64,000 nt of DNA from Arachidicoccus rhizosphaerae (GTDB taxonomy: Bacteria > Bacteroidota > Bacteroidia > Chitinophagales > Chitinophagaceae). A program made the position numbers and the translations under genes. The stretch covers positions 248,001 through 312,000 of the forward strand of contig NZ_FNQY01000002.1 in NCBI RefSeq assembly GCF_900107765.1, read 5' to 3'. The notes below the pieces were generated by a model that saw only the letters and a list, made by a program, of their open reading frames with translations, searched no databases and was not told where the DNA came from. Shown piece by piece: positions 8,876 through 15,218 of this stretch. Each line of letters begins with the position of its first letter. The stretch's first letter is position 1.

Positions 8876-9802
8876 TTAAAGCCATTGACTGATTTTGGGC
8901 AGTAGGACGGTGTTTTCCAGATGGAGATATCTGCTTAGTCTCAGATCAAATTGGGACAGCCGTTTAAAATAATAAATATAAGAATCGCAGGCATCTGCTG
9001 GTGCTTTATATTCATTAGTGTGATTTCTGATGTGCGCTAAAAGCCCTGCAAGCGTTTCATTGGCTTGCTTTTTAAGGGTCGTTCCGGTATACAGTTGCTT
9101 GAGTACTACCGTACCAGCAGGCTCTGTGGGCTGACTACCATTGGATACTTGTTTAACGGCTTCAAATAATGCGGACTTTTCCTGTGTCAGGTGAAAAAGC
9201 AAAGTGGCAAAGAGCTGGTCCTGGTACATTTTAAGGGAGGCCAGTTCAGGATGGGTCTGTTGGTGTTTGAGTCGTATATTTTCCCCTAAGTCGTCCAGCT
9301 GCGGGGCCTGCTCTCTAAAATAACTGTGGTCGGTCTGCTCGATAAAATCACAGAGAAACCCTGCATTCCACTGGTCATACTGTAAAATTATATCATCCTT
9401 CAGTTCAGGTGCGTCCGCATTTTTATCGGCTTTATTCGCATTTTCACAACTATAATCCTGGCCTTTGGCCGCGAAATAGGCGGCTTTTTTCTGTTCTTTT
9501 GCTGAAATCCCGGTGTCCGTTGAACGCTCTTCTGAGCCTGAATCATGGTTTTTCTGTATCTGGATAAACCAGTCCTCAGGACCCTTGCTTAAATATTCAA
9601 AAGTGAATATATTGCCTCTTTCTCCCAGTAGTTGATAATAGACTGGTTTGGGGTCGTGGTCGTTATGAATGATGAAATAATCTCCCGCAGTCAGGTTGTC
9701 AAAATATTTAAAGATTGTAGGGTGTTTTAAACGAGGTTCAATGAGGGTGACATCCAAAACCTTGTCCAGGTCAATTGTGGTGCTTAAATTTTCTATGTTC
9801 AT
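8876..9802 (-). CDS. DUF2249-hemerythrin domain protein (RIC-like)
   Basis: 308-residue protein. The N-terminal 75 residues (LDVTLIEPRLKHPTIFKYFDNL) form a DUF2249 unit; residues about 150-308 form a hemerythrin-like four-helix bundle with candidate di-iron ligands in DHSYFR, KHQQTHPE, FHLTQEKSALF, HIRNHTNEY and LHLENTVLLPK. Hemerythrin-like RIC/YtfE proteins repair nitrosylated iron centres or bind O2 or NO. A low-complexity acidic linker joins the domains. This is the first gene of the minus-strand cluster, preceded by a TAnnTTTG element at 9855-9862. Function as an NO or oxygen sensor or repair protein is inferred from family and neighbours. Confidence 0.85.
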   Translation of the reverse strand: MNIENLSTTIDLDKVLDVTLIEPRLKHPTIFKYFDNLTAGDYFIIHNDHDPKPVYYQLLGERGNIFTFEYLSKGPEDWFIQIQKNHDSGSEERSTDTGISAKEQKKAAYFAAKGQDYSCENANKADKNADAPELKDDIILQYDQWNAGFLCDFIEQTDHSYFREQAPQLDDLGENIRLKHQQTHPELASLKMYQDQLFATLLFHLTQEKSALFEAVKQVSNGSQPTEPAGTVVLKQLYTGTTLKKQANETLAGLLAHIRNHTNEYKAPADACDSYIYYFKRLSQFDLRLSRYLHLENTVLLPKISQWL

Positions 9803-9854
9803 GATTATTAATTATTTAAATGGTTATTTAACCGGCCTGTTTGCGCAGGCAGAA

Positions 9855-9862
9855 CAAAGGTA
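9855..9862 (-). promoter_or_regulatory. Bacteroidota -7 promoter element for the hemerythrin operon
   Basis: On the minus strand TACCTTTG matches the Bacteroidota -7 consensus TAnnTTTG, about 53 bp upstream of the first codon of the hemerythrin gene. No clear TTTG -33 element at the right distance was found. Confidence 0.5.
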
Positions 9863-10014
9863 CTATAAAATATTAAAAGACCTTTTTATCTTTTATATTT
9901 TACAAAATTCTGACTTCCGGTTCTTGGATTGTTAAAGATTTCTTATCGGGCGGTCTGAGATATAACCAAAATCATAAATCCGGTCAAAAAGTGCTATAAT
10001 CGCTAAGTTCTATT

Positions 10015-10022
10015 TACTTTTG
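10015..10022 (+). promoter_or_regulatory. Bacteroidota -7 promoter element for the agmatinase-family gene
   Basis: TACTTTTG matches TAnnTTTG, 19 bp before the ATG at 10041, which would give a very short leader. It forms a divergent promoter region with the hemerythrin operon. Confidence 0.5.
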
Positions 10023-10040
10023 CAGGCCAAATTTTAAGGT

Positions 10041-11087
10041 ATGGTAGATTTATCCAACTTTGACCCGAATAGCGTAGGAAATCCCGAAAACGGGCTGTTC
10101 GGACTTCCTTTTAACAGTGTGGAAGACGCTGATTTGATTATTTTGCCTGTTCCCTGGGAGGTAACCGTCAGTTATGGAAGCGGGGCTGCCAGAGCCATCG
10201 AGCCAATATTAAAAGCCAGTTTACAAATTGATTTATTTGATCCTGATTATAAGGACACCTGGAAAAAGGGGTTTTATATGATGGATCTGGATAAAAAGAT
10301 CCTGACCAAGAGTGATTACTTGCGTAAAGAAGCCGAGCTTTTCGTGGATTATATCTGTCACGGAGAGGAAGTAGGGAAGAATAACTTTATGTGTAAAAGC
10401 ATCCGGGAAATTAATGAAGGGGGCGCCTATTTAAATACCTGGGTGTATGAGCATACTAAAAATCTGCTGGGTAAAGGTAAACTTGTCGGACTGTTGGGAG
10501 GGGATCATAGTACTCCTTATGGGTTTATTAAAGCACTGGCAGAAACACATCCATCTTTTGGTGTATTACAAATTGATGCACACTGTGATTTAAGGAGTGC
10601 CTATGAGGGATTTACTTATTCCCATGCGTCCATTATGTATAATGTACTCCAGGATATTCCACAGGTTGAAAAACTGGTTCAAATTGGTATCAGAGATTTT
10701 TGTGAACAGGAATGGGATTATATCCAGGCGCATCCGGACAGAATCAAAACCTTTTTTGATCGTCAGATTAAGGAAAGAATGTATGAAGGCGAAAGCTGGC
10801 AGTCTATCGTAGATGAAGTGGTCGCTTCTCTGCCTCAAAATGTATATTTATCTTTTGATATAGATGGACTCGATCCGAAGCTTTGTCCTAATACCGGTAC
10901 ACCGGTTCAGGGTGGTTTTGAAGCTTGCCAGATTACTTATCTTATTAAAAAGATTGTATCTTCCGGAAGAAAACTCATTGGATTTGATCTGGTGGAAGTT
11001 GGATCCAATAATGAAGTAGCCGATGCCAATGTTGGAGCAAGAATGCTTTGGCATTTATGTAACTGGTTGACTATCAGTAATAAATAA
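10041..11087 (+). CDS. Agmatinase/arginase-family ureohydrolase
   Basis: 348-residue enzyme of the ureohydrolase superfamily, which uses a binuclear Mn centre to hydrolyse agmatine, arginine, guanidinobutyrate or formimidoylglutamate. The three metal motifs are present in order: GGDHS, then QIDAHCDLR (DAHxD), then SFDIDGLDP (DxDxxDP). An N-terminal extension of about 120 residues before the first motif is typical of the Bacteroidota branch. An arginine decarboxylase gene lies at 46-47.5 kb, so an agmatinase role in putrescine synthesis is plausible, but formimidoylglutamase cannot be excluded. The following gene starts 22 bp downstream and is probably cotranscribed. Confidence 0.82.
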   Translation: MVDLSNFDPNSVGNPENGLFGLPFNSVEDADLIILPVPWEVTVSYGSGAARAIEPILKASLQIDLFDPDYKDTWKKGFYMMDLDKKILTKSDYLRKEAELFVDYICHGEEVGKNNFMCKSIREINEGGAYLNTWVYEHTKNLLGKGKLVGLLGGDHSTPYGFIKALAETHPSFGVLQIDAHCDLRSAYEGFTYSHASIMYNVLQDIPQVEKLVQIGIRDFCEQEWDYIQAHPDRIKTFFDRQIKERMYEGESWQSIVDEVVASLPQNVYLSFDIDGLDPKLCPNTGTPVQGGFEACQITYLIKKIVSSGRKLIGFDLVEVGSNNEVADANVGARMLWHLCNWLTISNK

Positions 11088-11109
11088 AGATAATAAATGA
11101 ATTGACTTT

Positions 11110-11685
11110 ATGGCTGCAAAACAATACGATTATCTGGTCACCCTTAAAAAAAACATCGATAAGAAGGTGAATGTTATTTCTCTTATCTTGTTGATTATCA
11201 GTATTTGTATTTTTTTGTATACGGCTGTAAGGCTGATGAATACCAATTTTCATAAGAACGCTGTTATTTGCGTGGTGATCGCTGCCTTTAGTGTTTTGTG
11301 GATCATTCTGAAGGAAATGGGTAAAATCACCTATTACAGGCTTGCTTTCCTGATCAGCGGCGCTGCTTTATTTTTCCCTCCATTTGGGCTGACCTGGCTA
11401 GGCATTTTATTTGTCCTGATCGGCTTATTTGAGAAACAGGCTAAATTTCCGCAGGAAATCGGTTTTGATGAAGAAGGTATTACCACCAATTCTATTCCCA
11501 GCAGGTTTTATACCTGGGATGAGGTGAGTAATGTCGTATTAAGAGGCGGATTGTTAACCATTGACTTTAAAAATAATAAACTCTACCAAAAAGAAGTACA
11601 AAATAAAGTAACCATAGCATTGGAAGAAGAGTTTAATTCATTCTGTCGTAGTCAATTAGAAGTGTCAGCTAAATTAAAAAATTAA
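11110..11685 (+). CDS. Uncharacterised membrane protein with C-terminal PH-like domain
   Basis: 191 residues, not assigned to a named family. The N-terminal half holds four predicted transmembrane helices (SLILLIISICIFLYTAVRL, AVICVVIAAFSVLWIIL, LAFLISGAALFFPPF, TWLGILFVLIGLFE). The C-terminal half (IGFDEEGITTNSIPSRFYTWDEVSNVVLRGGLLTIDFKNN, shown in part) resembles the beta strands of bacterial PH-like domains, where W-D-E-V-x-x-V is common. It is probably a cytosolic membrane-anchored domain. The gene follows the agmatinase-family gene closely on the same strand. No catalytic residues are apparent. Confidence 0.7.
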   Translation: MAAKQYDYLVTLKKNIDKKVNVISLILLIISICIFLYTAVRLMNTNFHKNAVICVVIAAFSVLWIILKEMGKITYYRLAFLISGAALFFPPFGLTWLGILFVLIGLFEKQAKFPQEIGFDEEGITTNSIPSRFYTWDEVSNVVLRGGLLTIDFKNNKLYQKEVQNKVTIALEEEFNSFCRSQLEVSAKLKN

Positions 11686-11830
11686 GTACCAGTCCCATTA
11701 AACTTCCCTGATTGGTTGCTAAGTTCCGGCCGGATTAGCATTAAAGATGCCTTAGGTTTATTCGTGTTGTCATTTTTTGCCGGCTGGCTTCCTTAAAAGA
11801 TAGCAGACCCAGAAGTCCTTTTATAAGGAT

Positions 11831-11865
11831 TTTGGGTAGGAAGTGGCGGTTATTTTGTAAATTTG
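11831..11865 (+). promoter_or_regulatory. Bacteroidota promoter for the radical SAM gene
   Basis: TTTG at 11831-11834 (-33) and TAAATTTG at 11858-11865 (-7) are separated by 23 bp, matching the TTTG/TAnnTTTG pair. The ATG at 11907 lies about 40 bp downstream. Confidence 0.6.
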
Positions 11866-11906
11866 CACCCTTATTTGGTTTCTACATTTAATTATTGTAA
11901 TACTTT

Positions 11907-13208
11907 ATGGCCTTAAACGCCTCTCCATATCTGATGTATTCTGATGGTCAGGGAAATATCTTTGAAGATACCTCCTTATATGCTATTGGAAGAGCTGGCT
12001 GGGATGCCTTGCCTGTCGATCCTGAAGATTGGATTGAACTGCCTAACGGGGGGAATTTATATGAACTTCCGGGCAGAAAAGGTATTGGTCTTGACGTGAA
12101 AACAGGAGAACTCAGATTGTGTGACAAAGGCTGGGCCGTCGCCGCATTTATTCCGCCAGCCTATACCGGTCTTTTCCTGGCAGCTTATGAAACGACAGAT
12201 CCTGACGCGCCGAAATTACCCTTGTTTTGTTATACGGCAGCCGGCTGGCATAATGAAAAATTATACGTGCCTGCTGTACGCGTGGAGCAGGATATAAGGC
12301 AGGAATGCGCCGGTTATAAAGATGATCTGGTCGCTTCAGGGGCTTTGGATATGCTTAAAAATTATCCGGAAAACCGGCTGGTAAGACATTTAATGGATAA
12401 TTGCTGTAATACCTATCATTGCCCTGCCGCCAGAAATTTATCCTTAGGCAGATGGGAATGTCCGGTGCCTGTATCACCCGCCTGCAATGCCAATTGCCTG
12501 GGCTGCATCTCTTTTCAACCAGAAACAGAAACGATTGTATCGACTCAGGATCGGCTTACTTTCAAGCCAAGGGCAGAGGAAATCGTCGAATTCACGGTTC
12601 CCCATTTACTAAGTGCACCGTATCCGATCGTTAGCTTCGGACAAGGCTGCGAGGGAGAACCCTTATTAATGTGGGAGACCATTAAAGAATCTATCATTGA
12701 GATTCGCAAACATACGGATAAAGGCAGTATAAATATCAATACCAACGGTTCCAAGCCTGATGCAGTGCGTCAGCTTTGTGAAGTGGGGCTTAATAGCATA
12801 CGCGTTTCCATGAATTCTGCTCAGGAGTCTGTTTATACTAAATATTATATGCCCAATAATTACGTTTTTCAGGATATCGTAGAGAGCCTGAAAGTCGTTA
12901 AAAGTTTCGGGGGATGGACCAGCATCAATTATTTTGTCTTTCCGGGAATGACAGATACAGAAGCTGAATATGAGGCCTTACGGGAATTAATCCGGCAAAC
13001 GGATTTAAATATGATTCAATGGCGGAATTTTAATATTGACCCCGATTGGTATTTAACCCATCAAGGCGTCGGAGATTCCGCAGAAATGATGGGTATTAAA
13101 AACCTGATGGAGGAAATTCATGCAGAATTCCCTAACCTTAAATACGGTTATTATAATCCTCCTATTGAAAGAATAAAAGGGCGTTATGAGCAGGATTTTG
13201 CTCATTAG
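11907..13208 (+). CDS. Radical SAM protein, function unassigned
   Basis: 433-residue radical SAM enzyme. The cluster motif is CNANCLGC (CxxxCxxC) near residues 195-202, inside PVSPACNANCLGCISF, unusually far from the N-terminus. About 190 residues precede it, including a strand-rich segment and a cysteine pair in NCCNTYHCPA. Downstream are the GQGCEGEPLL glycine-rich region, NTNGSKPDAVRQL and LNSIRVSMNSAQ, typical of the barrel. The C-terminal region lacks a SPASM cysteine set. It lies 24 bp upstream of mtaB in the same direction, so a link to RNA modification is possible but not shown. Confidence 0.85.
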   Translation: MALNASPYLMYSDGQGNIFEDTSLYAIGRAGWDALPVDPEDWIELPNGGNLYELPGRKGIGLDVKTGELRLCDKGWAVAAFIPPAYTGLFLAAYETTDPDAPKLPLFCYTAAGWHNEKLYVPAVRVEQDIRQECAGYKDDLVASGALDMLKNYPENRLVRHLMDNCCNTYHCPAARNLSLGRWECPVPVSPACNANCLGCISFQPETETIVSTQDRLTFKPRAEEIVEFTVPHLLSAPYPIVSFGQGCEGEPLLMWETIKESIIEIRKHTDKGSININTNGSKPDAVRQLCEVGLNSIRVSMNSAQESVYTKYYMPNNYVFQDIVESLKVVKSFGGWTSINYFVFPGMTDTEAEYEALRELIRQTDLNMIQWRNFNIDPDWYLTHQGVGDSAEMMGIKNLMEEIHAEFPNLKYGYYNPPIERIKGRYEQDFAH

Positions 13209-13232
13209 CTGTTGTAAAAGCTTACATCAACC

Positions 13233-14513
13233 ATGGATACTCAAAAATCTGTCGCATTTCATACACTAGGGTGCAAACTCAACTTTTCTGAAACATCTAC
13301 GCTTTCCAGAATGCTGGAAGCGGAGGGATTTGAGAAACGGGAGTTTGAAGATCTGGCCGATGTGTATGTGATTAATACTTGTTCTGTTACGGATAATGCA
13401 GATAAGGAATGCCGCCAGCTCGTAAGGCGTATTGGTCGCAAGGCTCCACAGAGTCTGGTAGTGATTACCGGTTGTTACGCCCAGCTAAAGCCTAAAGAAA
13501 TTTCAGAAATACCCGGCGTGGATTTGGTCCTGGGTGCAGCGGAAAAATTTAATATAGCCGATCATTTAAAAGAACTGACTAAAGGCGATTCTACCAAAAT
13601 TTCCAGTTGTGATATTGAACAGGTCAGTGGTTTTAATAGTGCCTTCTCCTTAAATGACCGTACCAGAACTTTTTTAAAGGTGCAGGACGGTTGTGATTAT
13701 ACCTGTTCATTTTGTACGATCCCCAAAGCCAGAGGCAAAAGCAGATCCAGTAATATTCAAAGCGTTCTTGAAAATATCCAAAAAATTGCGGATACCGGAA
13801 ACGTAAAAGAGGTCGTGCTAACTGGTGTAAACCTGGGGGATTTTGGAAAAGGACCGGATGGCATGAAAAAATCCGAAGAAGCATTTTATGATCTGATTCA
13901 GCAAATCGACAATATGGAAGGAGTAGACCGTTACCGGATATCTTCCATTGAACCCAACTTGTTAACGCCTGATATTATCAGATTTGTGGCAGGCAGTAAA
14001 CATTTTATGCCACATTTTCATATCCCATTACAAAGTGGCTCTAATAAGATCCTGGGGCTGATGCGCAGAAGATATCAAAGAGAGCTCTATTTGGAAAGAG
14101 TGGCCGAAATTAAAAGCCTGATGCCGGATTGCGGAATCGGAGTGGATGTGATCGTCGGATTCCCTTCGGAGACAGATGAAAACTTCAAAGAAACCTTCGA
14201 TTTTATCCACCAGCTGGACGTGAGCTATCTGCATGTATTCACTTACTCTGAAAGGCCGGGAACACCTGCTCTGGATATAGAGGGTGTGGTTCCTGTCCAT
14301 GTCCGCCATGAACGCAATAAAGTGCTGAGGAATCTGTCCTATAAGAAAATGCAGTATTTTATTGAGGGACAAAAAGGAAAACAAAGAACGGTATTGTTTG
14401 AAGATCATAACAAAAATGGGATGATGGAAGGATACACAGATAATTATATTCGTGTAAATACGCCGTTCCGGGAAGAGTGGACCGGGCAATTAATTGATTG
14501 GACCATTCAATAA
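13233..14513 (+). CDS. mtaB: tRNA (N6-threonylcarbamoyladenosine(37)-C2)-methylthiotransferase MtaB
   Basis: 426-residue radical SAM methylthiotransferase that converts t6A37 to ms2t6A37 in ANN-decoding tRNAs. The UPF0004 N-terminal domain carries three conserved cysteines (TLGCKLN, NTCSVTDNADKECRQ, TGCYAQL) for the auxiliary cluster. The radical SAM motif is CDYTCSFCTIPKARG (CxxxCxxC). GVDVIVGFPSETDENF and HVFTYSERPGT are typical of this family, and the short C-terminal TRAM-like region is present. The GC-K signature supports MtaB over MiaB or RimO. It is followed by a good terminator. Confidence 0.93.
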   Translation: MDTQKSVAFHTLGCKLNFSETSTLSRMLEAEGFEKREFEDLADVYVINTCSVTDNADKECRQLVRRIGRKAPQSLVVITGCYAQLKPKEISEIPGVDLVLGAAEKFNIADHLKELTKGDSTKISSCDIEQVSGFNSAFSLNDRTRTFLKVQDGCDYTCSFCTIPKARGKSRSSNIQSVLENIQKIADTGNVKEVVLTGVNLGDFGKGPDGMKKSEEAFYDLIQQIDNMEGVDRYRISSIEPNLLTPDIIRFVAGSKHFMPHFHIPLQSGSNKILGLMRRRYQRELYLERVAEIKSLMPDCGIGVDVIVGFPSETDENFKETFDFIHQLDVSYLHVFTYSERPGTPALDIEGVVPVHVRHERNKVLRNLSYKKMQYFIEGQKGKQRTVLFEDHNKNGMMEGYTDNYIRVNTPFREEWTGQLIDWTIQ

Positions 14514-14564
14514 ACCAGATAACCTTTCTCAAAAACAGCGGGGGACTCTTCTTATCATATTTAC

Positions 14565-14606
14565 GGCTGGCAGATGAACTTTGTTCTGATGTCAGCCTTT
14601 TTTGTT
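14565..14606 (+). terminator. Rho-independent terminator after mtaB
   Basis: GGCTGGCA at 14565-14572 pairs with TGTCAGCC at 14590-14597 (one G-U pair), followed by TTTTTTGTTTTTA. Confidence 0.75.
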
Positions 14607-15218
14607 TTTATTTTCGATACCGGATAAAAAACGAAAATGATCATACTTGCCTGTATATGTTAGGATATTCATGTAATTTTTGCATTTATTTGAAAGAGGC
14701 AGTTTTACCCGATGCCCAGACGTGGTTAATAATGATAAGCGATTATTGATGTAATTTTTGCATGATGTATTTTTTAATACATGGTAACGCATTTTTACAT
14801 GTTTAAATGTAGGTACATATTGGTTTAAATTTTCAAAATAAGGCGATTGTGTTTTGATAAATTTAATTACTTTCATGGTCTTGATGTGGCCATTATTGTG
14901 TGGTGCCTAATCATCTTATTATTCTATCCTTTTTTGATTCTAAATTTGACCTGTTATGAAAAATGCTTTTTGCTATTTAAATTGTCATTCTCCCGGTCCT
15001 TTGAATGTAGCGAAGGGAAGGCCCGAAAAATTATATTTATCATTATAGGGGATTAGCTTCAGGCAAATTGCCGTATTAATGATAACAAGGCTAGTCGCTG
15101 GGGCTTTCGTATGCCTCTAAGTGAGGCCTTTATATGCCATGGATAGAGTCCTTTTATCCTGGTAGCGGATGTTTTGTTCATACTCTTTCATTCTCTCATT
15201 ATCTAAATTATTTAACTC
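14607..15218. other. Long non-coding stretch with repeats before susC
   Basis: AT-rich sequence with no convincing gene. It holds a 15-bp direct repeat ATGTAATTTTTGCAT (14671-14685 and 14749-14763), a 7-bp inverted repeat ATGTATT/AATACAT (14765-14782), a palindrome TACAT-N6-ATGTA (14796-14811), and a hairpin GCCTC/GAGGC (15113-15127). ATGTA recurs as a half-site. The long leader before susC may hold regulatory elements; no sigma or anti-sigma gene is present. Confidence 0.6.
14671..14763. repeat. 15-bp direct repeat pair, candidate operator
   Basis: ATGTAATTTTTGCAT occurs exactly at 14671-14685 and 14749-14763, 78 bp start to start (about 7.4 helical turns). Nearby palindromes share the ATGTA core. 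Confidence 0.6.

Noticed and set aside
14847-15056. 69-residue frame in the non-coding stretch before susC
   Set aside because: Hydrophobic but without a recognisable fold or upstream promoter, and the region is AT-rich with repeats; more likely chance.
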